From JASLQO01 sp002327525 (GTDB taxonomy: Bacteria > Pseudomonadota > Gammaproteobacteria > Pseudomonadales > Azotimanducaceae): a stretch of 64,000 nucleotides of DNA. The notes under the pieces were generated by a model. It was not told the origin of the DNA and did no database searches. It saw nothing but the letters and a program-made list of their open reading frames with translations. The stretch covers positions 1 through 64,000 of the forward strand of contig JASLQO010000016.1 of NCBI GenBank assembly GCA_030744435.1. Reading direction: 5' to 3'. A program made the position numbers and the translations under genes. Every line of letters begins with the position of its first letter. Position 1 is the stretch's first letter. Shown piece by piece: positions 37,033-45,562 of this stretch.

Positions 37033-37570
37033 TTTCGCTCTCAACGTGGCGGTGCGCTGCCTGCGTGCCGGCGGTGTGGTCGCTCACGCTACCGAAGGTG
37101 TCTGGGGTCTGGCTTGCGATCCGTTCAACGCCCATGCCGTGGGGCGCATCCTCGAGCTGAAAGGCCGTGCGCTGAACAAAGGTCTGATAGTGGCGGGCGC
37201 GAATGCGGGTGACTTCAAGGTGGAGCTTGGCGGTCTGGATGCGCGTTACCGGGCGCAGGTCGAGAACAGTTGGCCAGGAGCTGTGACCTGGCTGCTGCCC
37301 AATGTGCGCTTTCCCATGTGGATTACTGGTGGCAGAGCCACGGTGGCGTGCCGCGTACCGGGCCATGCGCAGGCACGGGAGCTGACGGGTGCTTTTGGAG
37401 CACCGCTCGTGTCCACGTCGGCCAATCCCCACGGATTGCCGGCGGCGCGTTCTATATGGCAGGTGCGCCGCTGGTTCCAGAACCGGGCGGTCCTTATCCT
37501 TCACGGCGAGACACTGGGTCGACAGGGACCCAGCGAAATACGCACACTCGAAGGGAAGCGTGAGCGATGA
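37007..37570 (+). CDS. tsaC: Threonylcarbamoyl-AMP synthase
   Basis: TsaC (YrdC/Sua5 family) makes threonylcarbamoyl-AMP for t6A37 modification of ANN-decoding tRNAs. The ATG at 37007 gives 187 aa, like E. coli TsaC (190 aa). Motifs include HATEGVWGLACDP, LELKGRALNKGLIV, WPGAVTWLLP and the C-terminal LVSTSANPHGLPA and GPSEIR. The start lies inside purE, and the stop overlaps the aroE start (ATGA), so purE-tsaC-aroE is one operon. Confidence 0.96.
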   Translation: MTGCKQSFDFALNVAVRCLRAGGVVAHATEGVWGLACDPFNAHAVGRILELKGRALNKGLIVAGANAGDFKVELGGLDARYRAQVENSWPGAVTWLLPNVRFPMWITGGRATVACRVPGHAQARELTGAFGAPLVSTSANPHGLPAARSIWQVRRWFQNRAVLILHGETLGRQGPSEIRTLEGKRER

Positions 37571-38364
37571 CCGACCGCTATGCGGTGATCGGCAACCCGG
37601 TGGCACACAGCTTGTCGCCAGAGATTCATGCGCGTTTCGCCAAACAGACGCAGCAGACGCTCACCTACGACCGCGTGGAAGCACCCATTGGTGAATTTGG
37701 CCCGAGCGCGAGCGCTTTCTTTGCCTCCGGTGGGGCGGGCATCAACGTCACCGTGCCCTTCAAGGGCGATGCTTGTGTGTGGGTGGATACGCTCGATGAA
37801 TTGGCTGGCGAGGCTCAAGCGGTTAACACCGTCGCGCTCAGGGACGAGAAGCGCGTTGGTTACAACACGGATGGATTGGGGCTGGTCAGAGATCTGGCTG
37901 CGCTGGGAGTGATGCTCAATGGTGCGAGCGTTTTGCTGGTCGGTGCCGGTGGTGCGGCTCGCGGCGTGGTTCGTCCTTTGCTCGACACTGGCATCGTGCG
38001 GCTGGTGGTTGCCAACCGTACTCGCGAACGCGCCCTTGCCCTGGCCTCTGAGATCGCCGGTGTCGAAGGCGTTGGCGTGGAAGAGGCGCGAGGCGCTTTC
38101 GACATAGTGATCAACGCCACGTCAGCCGGCCTGGTCGGACAGGGAGACGTGGTCGCGCCGTCCCTGGTCGTTGATGCGGTGTGTTACGACATGCTGTATA
38201 GCCGGGATGGCGAAACGGACTTCTGCGCGTGGGCACGTACGCATGGTGCGCGCCGATGTCATGACGGCCTGGGTATGCTCGTGGAGCAGGCGGCCGAGGC
38301 GTTTCGTATCTGGCGGGGCGTGCTACCGGATGCACGGGAAGTGCTCGCGATGCTCCGTGAGTAG
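37567..38364 (+). CDS. aroE: Shikimate 5-dehydrogenase (NADP+)
   Basis: AroE reduces 3-dehydroshikimate in aromatic amino-acid synthesis. The 265-aa protein starts MTDRYAVIGNPVAHSLSPEI. It has the catalytic Lys in NVTVPFKGDA, the Asn/Asp pair (YNTDGLGLVRDL), the NADP loop VGAGGAARGV and VANRTRERA, and the C-terminal DGLGMLVEQAAEAF. Length is normal. It ends with TAG and overlaps the start of the small YheV-like gene. Confidence 0.97.
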   Translation: MTDRYAVIGNPVAHSLSPEIHARFAKQTQQTLTYDRVEAPIGEFGPSASAFFASGGAGINVTVPFKGDACVWVDTLDELAGEAQAVNTVALRDEKRVGYNTDGLGLVRDLAALGVMLNGASVLLVGAGGAARGVVRPLLDTGIVRLVVANRTRERALALASEIAGVEGVGVEEARGAFDIVINATSAGLVGQGDVVAPSLVVDAVCYDMLYSRDGETDFCAWARTHGARRCHDGLGMLVEQAAEAFRIWRGVLPDAREVLAMLRE

Positions 38365-38608
38365 CCGGCGCTTCATTGCCGGCGCTGTGTGTCCCCGGTG
38401 CCGGGCGGAAGATCGCATCGTGACGCGGGTGCAAGGCGGGGAACTTGTGCAGTGGTGTATCAGCGGCAGCTACGAACGGGAGGCGCAGCCAGGCAGTTCC
38501 GTACCGCACGGCAGGCTCGAAAACCGGGATCCCGGTGCGGTCGAACAGGCGCGGGTACGGCTCGTGACAGCCGAAGGAGATCCCTCACGAGAACCACCCG
38601 CTCGTTGA
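38357..38608 (+). CDS. YheV-like putative metal-binding protein
   Basis: This 83-aa gene is too short to stand out but begins with GTG at 38357, overlapping the end of aroE by 8 bases. The N-terminus SSRRFIAGAVCPRCRAEDRI matches the YheV/DUF2387 family (KRFIAGA.CP.C...D), whose members have two CxxC pairs. Here the first pair (CPRC) is intact. In the place of the second pair only one cysteine is seen (QWCISG), so a four-Cys zinc site cannot form as usual. The C-terminal part, rich in Gly, Arg and Pro, is not conserved. Function is unknown in the family. Confidence 0.6.
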   Translation: MSSRRFIAGAVCPRCRAEDRIVTRVQGGELVQWCISGSYEREAQPGSSVPHGRLENRDPGAVEQARVRLVTAEGDPSREPPAR

Positions 38609-38632
38609 GGAAGGGTAGTGCGTTGATATAAT
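38605..38632 (+). promoter_or_regulatory. Candidate promoter upstream of cyoE
   Basis: A -35 TTGAGG (38605-38610), 16-base spacer and perfect -10 TATAAT (38627-38632) face cyoE. Transcription would start near 38640 and give a leader of about 210 bases. Confidence 0.55.
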
Positions 38633-38758
38633 CGCACCGCTTTTCGCGCGGGGACCGGTGACGGGGACGCCGCGTCGCGCAGGCGAATGGTAGTGGATCG
38701 GGAACAGCACGAGCGCCGCACACGCCGCGACTGACCAGGGTTGCCGGCGGTGGTCTGC

Positions 38759-38810
38759 GGCAGTTGCAAACTGCCCCACGTGGAAAAAGGCGATGCTGGA
38801 GAGCATCGCC
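38759..38810 (+). other. Two tandem hairpins in the cyoE leader
   Basis: GGCAGTT-GCA-AACTGCC (38759-38775) is a perfect 7-bp stem. GGCGATGCT-GGAG-AGCATCGCC (38789-38810) is a perfect 9-bp stem with a 4-nt loop. Both lie 38-90 bases before the cyoE start. No U-run follows either, so they look like RNA stability or regulatory structures rather than terminators. The 240-base gap 38609-38848 otherwise shows no gene. Confidence 0.5.
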
Positions 38811-38848
38811 GGAGAAGAACGTACCCCGGATACATTGAGGACGCGATA

Positions 38849-39748
38849 ATGACAGCCGTATGTGTAAGCCCTACCGCGACGTGGCGCGACTATCTGGAAA
38901 TGTGCAAACCGCGGGTGGTGTTGCTCATGCTGCTGTGTGCCGTGGTGGGCATGTTCTTGGCCACCGATGGCATGGTAGGGCTCGACGTGCTCATTCTCGG
39001 CAGCCTGGGCATCGGGTTGATGGCTGGTTCGGCGGCGGCGGTCAATCACTTGGCGGATGCGGAAGTGGATGCTCGCATGGCGCGTACACAAACCCGGCCT
39101 GTCGCCATGGAACGTGTGGGACTGGTCCAGGGTATCGCGTTCGCTGCTGTAACGGGCGTGGTCGGATTCACGGTGCTCTATGCATGGATCAACCCGCTCA
39201 CCGCGTGGCTCAATGTCGCGAGCTGGGTTGGATACGGCTTCATCTACACGCTGTATCTGAAACGGGCCACGCCCCAGAACATCGTGATCGGGGGATTGTT
39301 CGGAGCAGCCCCGCCGTTGTTCGGATGGACCGCGGTTGCCGGTGCGGTGGAGCCAGGAGGGTTGTTGCTGATGCTGATTATATTCGCCTGGACGCCGCCA
39401 CATTTCTGGGCTCTGGCGCTGATGCGCAAGGACGAATACGCGGAAGTGAACATTCCCATGCTGCCTGTCACACACGGTGAGCGGTTTACGCGGCTGCACA
39501 TTTTCTTCTACACGATCATTCTGCTGGTTTCGAGTCTGCTGCCATGCGCGGTCCGGATGAGCGGGCTGGTATATCTGATCGGAGCGCTGATACTGGGTGC
39601 GGGGTTCGTTTATTGGGCGGTGGCGCTATTGCGCGATCGTGATCCGTCCGCTCCCATCCAGACCTTCAGGTATTCGATCCTCTACCTTGGTGCGCTGTTT
39701 ATCGTGCTGTTGGTGGATCACTACTTCTACATCGGTCTCGTAGCCTGA
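38849..39748 (+). CDS. cyoE: Protohaem IX farnesyltransferase (haem O synthase)
   Basis: CyoE/CtaB is an inner-membrane UbiA-family prenyltransferase that makes haem O for terminal oxidases. The ATG at 38849 has GAGG upstream and gives 299 aa with about nine membrane helices. The first Asp-rich motif NHLADAEVDARMARTQTRP (about 68-86), YTLYLKRATPQNIVIGG and the W-T-PPHFWALAL motif are all present. It stands apart from any oxidase genes in this window; the oxidase operon must lie elsewhere. Confidence 0.95.
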   Translation: MTAVCVSPTATWRDYLEMCKPRVVLLMLLCAVVGMFLATDGMVGLDVLILGSLGIGLMAGSAAAVNHLADAEVDARMARTQTRPVAMERVGLVQGIAFAAVTGVVGFTVLYAWINPLTAWLNVASWVGYGFIYTLYLKRATPQNIVIGGLFGAAPPLFGWTAVAGAVEPGGLLLMLIIFAWTPPHFWALALMRKDEYAEVNIPMLPVTHGERFTRLHIFFYTIILLVSSLLPCAVRMSGLVYLIGALILGAGFVYWAVALLRDRDPSAPIQTFRYSILYLGALFIVLLVDHYFYIGLVA

Positions 39749-39755
39749 GTTAGAG

Positions 39756-39801
39756 CCACCTGATCGCCGCGCTGTCTCACACGGCGGTGTTGCGGGTGGC
39801 A
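39756..39801. other. Nested inverted repeat after cyoE
   Basis: GCCACC (39756-39761) pairs with GGTGGC (39796-39801), and within it CGCCG pairs with CGGCG. It may end the cyoE transcript, but lacks a T-run. Confidence 0.3.
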
Positions 39802-39921
39802 ATATCGTAGTGATCTAGTCGCGGGGCCATTACCATGGCCTTATCGAGAAGTCGGTTAGCAGCCGCGAACACGCAGCCTATCCTTCACATCGATAAAGGA
39901 GAGCGGAACAAGGGATAGTCA

Positions 39922-40596
39922 ATGGCCGCTACCAGCAGACGGAGAGAGGGTGGCAGCAGGGGTGTCGGGCATACGGGTCCAGGGCGGCGAGCGGATCTAT
40001 TGAGGGATCAGTGCCGCCCTATCCGCGCACAGAGCGCAGCGCTGTGCCAGCCGCTGGCGATCGAGGACTTCGGCGTACAGCCAATGACCGACGCCAGCCC
40101 ACCGAAGTGGCACCCGGCGCGCACCACGTGGTTTTTCGAAACCTTTCTGCTCAAGCCTCGTCACAAAGACTACACCCTGTTTCACGACGCATTCGAGCAC
40201 CTATTCAATTCGTATTACAACGGCGTAGGCAAGCCCTATCCCCGCCCGACGCGGGGCTTGCTGTCACGACCGACCGTGGCAGAGGTCGCGGCGTATCGCG
40301 CACATGTGGATGTGCGTGCAGGGTCTTCCGTCGTGCGCCTCAGCGCTTACCAGACGGATGCGTATGCACGGCGGAAAGACTGTCGGCTGCCCACTGAATT
40401 CGAGTGGGAGGCGGCCGCAGCGGACGAATCGGTCGAGGGAAACTTCGTCGAGAGCGATATGTTACACCCCCGGCCTGCGGCGCCGGTAGCGAATCAGCTG
40501 TTCGAAGACGTGTCGGAATGGACTTGCAGCAGCTATGGTGCGTATCCAGAATACCGACCGCTGGCAGCTCTCCGTGTTGAGGCTCGCGCACGATGA
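39922..40596 (+). pseudogene. egtB: Degraded ergothioneine synthase EgtB (internal deletion)
   Basis: EgtB is the iron enzyme that joins trimethylhistidine to a thiol in ergothioneine synthesis and normally has about 420-450 residues. This open frame has only 224. The N-terminal DinB-like part is recognisable (SAALCQPLAIEDFGVQPMTD, KWHPARTTWFFETFLLKP, LFNSYYNGVG, RGLLSRPTVAEVAAYRAHVD). It stops just before the region that carries the HExxH-type iron ligands. It then jumps to a late sulfatase-modifying-factor piece (CRLPTEFEWEAAAADE, then FEDVSEWTCSSYGAYPEYRP). The C-terminal end (RGGSCATP..., RNFF) is missing. The frame stays open and a good ribosome binding site (AAGGG) precedes the ATG, so it may still be translated, but activity is unlikely. 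It overlaps egtD (ATGA). Confidence 0.85.
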
Positions 40597-41561
40597 GTGA
40601 TGGCGCGGCTTTCGAGTTCTATGATCTTAAACCCTCGGATTCGGCGGTGCTGGAGGATGTGCTCGCCGGGCTGACCGCGACGCCAAAACGGGTGTCACCG
40701 AAATTCTTCTACGATGAACGCGGCTCGAAACTGTTCGAGGCCATCACGGAGCTTCCAGAGTATTACCCCACGCGCACGGAGCTTGCCGTTCTCGGTGCCT
40801 GTCTTCCGGCGATGCGGGAAATGCTTGGCAGTGGATGGTGCCTGGTGGAGTACGGCGCTGGTACCGCGCGGAAGGTGCGAAAGTTGCTCGAAGTGCTGCA
40901 ACCGGCCGTGTACCTGCCGGTGGACATATCCGCCGAGCACCTGCGTGATCAGTCGCGCGAACTGCACGCGGACTTCCCCTGGCTCGAGGTCTATCCGACG
41001 GGTGCGGACTTCACATCGGCTTTCGAGTTGCCCGCGGTGGTTGCCGAACTCACCAAGGTCGGCTTCTTCCCGGGATCGAGCATAGGTAATTTCGAACCCG
41101 CGGGAGCAAAGGCCTTCCTGGAAAATGTGGCGCGTACGCTCGGGCCGGGTGGATACTTGATCATCGGCATCGACCGAAAGAAAGACGTTCGGGTGCTGGA
41201 GGCGGCTTACAACGATGCGCAGGGGGTAACCGCCCAATTCAACCTCAACGTACTGAATCACCTGAACGAATTGGTGGGCAGCGACTTCGATACGGTTCGC
41301 TTCACACATCGGGCACACTACGATGAGCGTATGGGATGCATTCAGATGTTTGTCAAAAGCAAGACAACACAGCGGGTGCGGATTGGCTCCACCGTGATCG
41401 GGCTCGAGGCGGGCGAGTTGATCCATACGGAAAATAGCTACAAATACCACGTCGATGACTTCATTGAACTCGCTTCGACGGCCGGGTTCCGCGGTGTGGA
41501 TGCGTGGAGCGATACGCGCGACTACTTTTCCGTTCTGCTGCTGCGCGTGGCGAGCGCATAG
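40593..41561 (+). CDS. egtD: L-histidine N(alpha)-methyltransferase EgtD
   Basis: EgtD trimethylates histidine to hercynine with SAM, the first step of ergothioneine synthesis. The 322-aa protein is intact. It has the family N-terminus TPKRVSPKFFYDERGSKLFE and ITELPEYYPTRTE, the SAM-binding EYGAGTARKVRKLL, PVDISAEHL, and the substrate-pocket segments FFPGSSIGNFEP and IHTENSYKYHVDDF. It starts inside the egtB remnant by 4 bases, so the pair was an operon. With EgtB broken, this enzyme could make hercynine only, unless another EgtB exists elsewhere. Confidence 0.96.
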   Translation: MSDGAAFEFYDLKPSDSAVLEDVLAGLTATPKRVSPKFFYDERGSKLFEAITELPEYYPTRTELAVLGACLPAMREMLGSGWCLVEYGAGTARKVRKLLEVLQPAVYLPVDISAEHLRDQSRELHADFPWLEVYPTGADFTSAFELPAVVAELTKVGFFPGSSIGNFEPAGAKAFLENVARTLGPGGYLIIGIDRKKDVRVLEAAYNDAQGVTAQFNLNVLNHLNELVGSDFDTVRFTHRAHYDERMGCIQMFVKSKTTQRVRIGSTVIGLEAGELIHTENSYKYHVDDFIELASTAGFRGVDAWSDTRDYFSVLLLRVASA

Positions 41562-41577
41562 AGAGCGCTTTCGCTGT

Positions 41578-41904
41578 TCAGAACTCGGCGATCTTCCAGC
41601 TCGGCAGCAACATATCGGCGCGGGTGAGATCCGTCTCTCCGGTGGTCGTATCACGTGGCACCAGGAAGTAGGGTTTGCCGCGTTTCGGTACGATCTTGAT
41701 CATGCGGATGTGGCCGTTTTGCCGGTACTCGAGCACGGTGCGCTCTTCCGTGACGATGATGGTCACGTCCGGACCCTTGATGCTCTCCTCGGCAAGCGCC
41801 AGTTGCACACAGAACGCGGCCCACAACAGCAGGGCGGATGCGATTTTCTGGCGTGCTGTTAAGGTGTGGAAGCCGGGTCTGGGGGTCGGCTCGAGGGCGT
41901 TCAT
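41578..41904 (-). CDS. DUF2782 family protein
   Basis: This 108-aa protein matches the small DUF2782 family found beside polA in Pseudomonas and relatives. It has one N-terminal membrane or signal segment (about 20-38, KIASALLLWAAFCVQLALAE) and a conserved C-terminal part (VTIIVTEERTVLEYRQNGHI, then KIVPKRGKPYFLVPRD). Function is unknown; a periplasmic location is likely. It is divergent from polA with only 36 bases between starts, so the two promoters must overlap. Confidence 0.85.
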   Translation of the reverse strand: MNALEPTPRPGFHTLTARQKIASALLLWAAFCVQLALAEESIKGPDVTIIVTEERTVLEYRQNGHIRMIKIVPKRGKPYFLVPRDTTTGETDLTRADMLLPSWKIAEF

Positions 41905-41940
41905 GGCCGTTTCAGGTCTCAGTGGTGGGTGGAATTATTG

Positions 41941-44643
41941 ATGAGTTCGGTGGATCAGAGCAAACCCGTGGTGCTGGTGGATGGGTCATCCTATTTGTTT
42001 CGCGCCTATTACGCGCTGCCGGAGCTCTCGACATCTGACGGTCATCCCACCGGTGCGGTGCGTGGCGTGATCGCCATGATCAGGAAGCTGGCGAAAGATT
42101 ATGCCGGCAGCCCCATCGCGGTCGTGTTCGACGCCAGCGGTAAGACCTTTCGCGACCAGCTCTACTCCGAGTACAAGGCCAATCGCCCGCCGATGCCGGA
42201 TGACCTGCGTCAGCAGATTCAGCCGATACACGACATCATTCGTGCCATGGGGCTGCCGCTACTCGTCGTGCCCGGCGTGGAGGCCGATGACGTGATCGGT
42301 ACGCTCGCGCACGAGGCCACGCGGCTTGCCCGCGATACGGTAGTGTCGACCGGCGACAAGGATATGGCGCAGCTCGTGAGCGATCACGTAACGCTGGTCA
42401 ACACGATGACCGACGTGGTGACCGACCGCGCCGGAGTGCACGAGAAATACGGCGTCGCACCAGAGCAGATCATCGACTATCTGGCGTTGATGGGGGATGC
42501 GGTGGACAACATTCCCGGTGTGCCAAAAGTGGGTCCGAAGACAGCGGCCAAGTGGCTCGGCCAGTACGGCAGCCTGGACGAGGTCATCGCCCACGCGGAT
42601 GAAATCAAAGGCAAAGTCGGGGAAAGCCTGCGAGACGCTCTGGAACAGCTACCGCTCTCCAGAGAACTGACCACGATCAAGAGCGACGTGCAGCTCGAGA
42701 CCGGTATCGAGGCCCTCCTTCCCACCGAACCGCTGCTGGACGACCTTCGCGAACTCTTCGAGCGCTTCGAGTTCAGGCGATGGTCGGAAGAGCTCGGTGG
42801 CAGCGTTGCCGCAACCATGCCCGATGTGGTGAGCGCGCGTGATTATGAGTGCGTGCTGGACGAAGCCAGGCTCGATGCGTGGATCGAGAAGCTAGCGAGC
42901 GCAGATCTGTTCGCTTTCGATACGGAAACGACCAGTCTCGACTACATGCAGGCAGAATTGGTGGGTGTTTCTTTCTCGGTCGCCACCGGTAGCGGTGCGT
43001 ATGTACCTTGCGGGCACTTCTATGCCGGGGCGCCGGCGCAGCTATCGCGGGAGACGGTGCTCGAGCGGCTGCGACCACTGCTAGAGAGCCCGCAGATCGC
43101 GAAGGTGGGACAGAACCTGAAGTACGACACGAGCGTGCTCGCCCGCCATGGTGTCACCCTCAGAGGCATCGCTTTTGACACGATGCTCGAATCCTATGTA
43201 CTCGATAGTGTCGGCGTGCGGCACAACATGGACGCCATGGCGGAGAAGTTCCTCGGACGGGCGACGTTGCATTTCGAGGACATCGCGGGCAAGGGCGTGA
43301 AACAGCTCACATTCGATCAGATCGGGCTGGATATTGCGGCAGACTATGCGGCGGAGGATGCCGACGTGACGCTTCAGTTACACGAGTGCCTATGGCCGCG
43401 ACTGCAGGCGGAAAGCCGATTGCGTTCGGTGTTCGAGGACATCGAGATGCCGCTGCTCGACATCCTTTCGCGTGTGGAGAGGCATGGCACGCTTGTGGAC
43501 GGCGGTGCGCTGGAGGAGCAGGGCCGAGAACTCGAGACACGCATGGTTCAACTCACGCACAGTGCCCATGCACTCGCCGGAGAATCATTCAACCTGGACA
43601 GCCCAAAGCAGCTCCGGCGGATCTTCTTCGAGGTGCTCGACCTGCCGGTGTTGAAGAAGACGCCCAAGGGACAGCCCTCGACGGCAGAGCGGGTGTTGGT
43701 CGATCTCGCCCGCGATTACGAACTGCCCGAGGTCATTCTCGAATACAGGGGCCTGGCTAAACTAAAGTCGACTTACACCGACAAACTACCGCTTCAGATC
43801 AATCAGGCGTCCGGTCGCATCCACACTTCCTATCACCAGGCGGTCGCGGCCACCGGGAGGCTGTCCAGTTCGGATCCAAATCTACAGAACATCCCCATTC
43901 GAACGGCGGAAGGACGCCGCATACGACAGGCATTTGTCGCTCCACAGGGGATGAGGCTGGTGGCTGCGGACTACAGCCAGATCGAACTCAGAATCATGGC
44001 ACATCTGTCAGGGGATGTGGGGTTGAACGCGGCGTTTGCCGACAATCAGGATATCCATCGCGCGACTGCCAGCGAGGTTTTCGGCGTGGACCTCGACGCG
44101 GTGAGTGACGATCAGCGACGGAGCGCCAAAGCAATCAATTTCGGCCTCATCTATGGCATGTCGGCCTTCGGGCTTGGCCGCCAGCTGGGCATTTCGCGCA
44201 CCCTGGCGCAGGACTACATCGACCGCTACTTCAACCGTTATCCGGGTGTTCAGGCATACATGGAGGCGACCCGGGCGCTGGCACGTGAACAGGGCTACGT
44301 GGAAACCGTGTTCGGCCGGCGACTGTATGTCCCGGAGATCAATGCCCGCCACATGCAGCGCCGTCAGGCGGCTGAGCGCACAGCCATCAACGCGCCGATG
44401 CAGGGTACGGCGGCTGATATTATCAAGCGCGCCATGATCGCCGTGGAGGGCTGGCTCGAAGCCGGTTCACTAGACGCGGCGATGATCATGCAGGTGCACG
44501 ACGAGCTGGTGTTCGAGGTGGCGGAAGCTGATGTGGCAGTGCTCGTGGAGGGAGTGAAGCGGCTCATGGTGGACGCAGCGGCGCTGGAAGTTGCGCTGGT
44601 TGTGGATGCTGGGATCGGGGCCAATTGGGATGAGGCCCACTGA
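41941..44643 (+). CDS. polA: DNA polymerase I
   Basis: PolA fills gaps and removes RNA primers. The ATG at 41941 gives 900 aa (MSSVDQSKPVVLVDGSSYLF). The N-terminal 5'-3' exonuclease has VVFDASGKTFRDQL, GVEADDVIGTLA and GDAVDNIPGVPKVGPKTA. The 3'-5' exonuclease is intact, with FDTETTSLDY (Asp and Glu ligands). The polymerase domain has ADYSQIELRIMAHLSGD, RRSAKAINFGLIYGMS and QVHDELVFEV. It converges on engB with an 11-base gap, so no room remains for a Spot 42-type RNA between them. Confidence 0.98.
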   Translation: MSSVDQSKPVVLVDGSSYLFRAYYALPELSTSDGHPTGAVRGVIAMIRKLAKDYAGSPIAVVFDASGKTFRDQLYSEYKANRPPMPDDLRQQIQPIHDIIRAMGLPLLVVPGVEADDVIGTLAHEATRLARDTVVSTGDKDMAQLVSDHVTLVNTMTDVVTDRAGVHEKYGVAPEQIIDYLALMGDAVDNIPGVPKVGPKTAAKWLGQYGSLDEVIAHADEIKGKVGESLRDALEQLPLSRELTTIKSDVQLETGIEALLPTEPLLDDLRELFERFEFRRWSEELGGSVAATMPDVVSARDYECVLDEARLDAWIEKLASADLFAFDTETTSLDYMQAELVGVSFSVATGSGAYVPCGHFYAGAPAQLSRETVLERLRPLLESPQIAKVGQNLKYDTSVLARHGVTLRGIAFDTMLESYVLDSVGVRHNMDAMAEKFLGRATLHFEDIAGKGVKQLTFDQIGLDIAADYAAEDADVTLQLHECLWPRLQAESRLRSVFEDIEMPLLDILSRVERHGTLVDGGALEEQGRELETRMVQLTHSAHALAGESFNLDSPKQLRRIFFEVLDLPVLKKTPKGQPSTAERVLVDLARDYELPEVILEYRGLAKLKSTYTDKLPLQINQASGRIHTSYHQAVAATGRLSSSDPNLQNIPIRTAEGRRIRQAFVAPQGMRLVAADYSQIELRIMAHLSGDVGLNAAFADNQDIHRATASEVFGVDLDAVSDDQRRSAKAINFGLIYGMSAFGLGRQLGISRTLAQDYIDRYFNRYPGVQAYMEATRALAREQGYVETVFGRRLYVPEINARHMQRRQAAERTAINAPMQGTAADIIKRAMIAVEGWLEAGSLDAAMIMQVHDELVFEVAEADVAVLVEGVKRLMVDAAALEVALVVDAGIGANWDEAH

Positions 44644-44654
44644 GGCCATACTGA

Positions 44655-45284
44655 TTAACCGGCCTGTTCCGGTGGTGAGCGCTCACTATCGAACCAGGTG
44701 CGAAGGACTTCGAGCAGCGTGTCCACCCCCTCTCCCGAGGTCGCGGAAAATAGTTGTACCGTCACGCCCTGCCGACCCTGTAACGCCTTACGGGCTTTGG
44801 CCAGCGCCTGTTGGCGTTGACCGTATTTCAGTTTATCGGCCTTGTTGAGCAACACGTGCAAGGGGATGCCGGAGGCGTGCGCCCACGCAATCAGTTCGCC
44901 GTCCAGACGTTGCCCCGGGTGTCGGATGTCGGTGACCAGTACCACACCTGCCAGGCAATCGCGATAAGAAAGGTATTCGTTCACAGCCCGCTGCCAGGCA
45001 TTTTGGGCCTTGCGCTTGGCTCTTGCGTAGCCATAACCGGGTAGATCGACGATGCGGCCGTGTGGATGCACTTCGAAGAAATTGAGTAGCTGGGTGCGCC
45101 CGGGCGTCTTACTTACCTTGGCCGTGTTGCGATTGCCCGTCAGCCGGTTGAGCGTGCTGGATTTGCCGGCGTTGGAGCGCCCCGCGAAGGCAATTTCAGG
45201 ACCAGCCGCCGCCGGGGCCTCGTTGAGCGACGGTGCACTGACAAGAAAACTCGCGACCAGTCTGTCGGGGCTTTTTTCCTCCAT
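44655..45284 (-). CDS. engB: Ribosome biogenesis GTPase EngB
   Basis: EngB (YihA/YsxC) is an essential GTPase in large-subunit assembly. The 209-aa protein has G1 AGRSNAGKSSTLN, G2 TPGRTQLLNFF, G3 DLPGYGYA, G4 NKADKL and G5 SATSGEG. Length and motif spacing are normal. Its start is near a plus-strand TATAAT at 45292-45297. Confidence 0.97.
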   Translation of the reverse strand: MEEKSPDRLVASFLVSAPSLNEAPAAAGPEIAFAGRSNAGKSSTLNRLTGNRNTAKVSKTPGRTQLLNFFEVHPHGRIVDLPGYGYARAKRKAQNAWQRAVNEYLSYRDCLAGVVLVTDIRHPGQRLDGELIAWAHASGIPLHVLLNKADKLKYGQRQQALAKARKALQGRQGVTVQLFSATSGEGVDTLLEVLRTWFDSERSPPEQAG

Positions 45285-45291
45285 GCTGGTA

Positions 45292-45297
45292 TATAAT
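45292..45297 (+). promoter_or_regulatory. Candidate -10 element facing cytochrome c4
   Basis: TATAAT followed by a GC-rich discriminator faces the cytochrome c4 gene. The -35 is poor (T-rich). If used, it would give a leader of about 260 bases (45298-45562), in which I see no gene. Confidence 0.35.
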
Positions 45298-45562
45298 CCG
45301 CGCCCTCACCACGAGGCCGCTAGTGTAGAGACTGCAAAGCGCGAGTGCATGGAAGATTTTCGTGCTGCGCAAATACGGGGATGTGCCGCGTAGGTGTGCT
45401 CAAAACGTAGTCCGAGAATCGGAGCTGCCCGCCGCCACGGCTGGCCGCTCGGAATAGGTGCGGCCCCGGGTTTGTTGGAAGTGTGGAAACGGGGGTGACC
45501 GACGCTGTGATTGAGTTTCGGCGCTGCATGAGTTACTGACGAGATAACTGCGAGAGTCGAGA

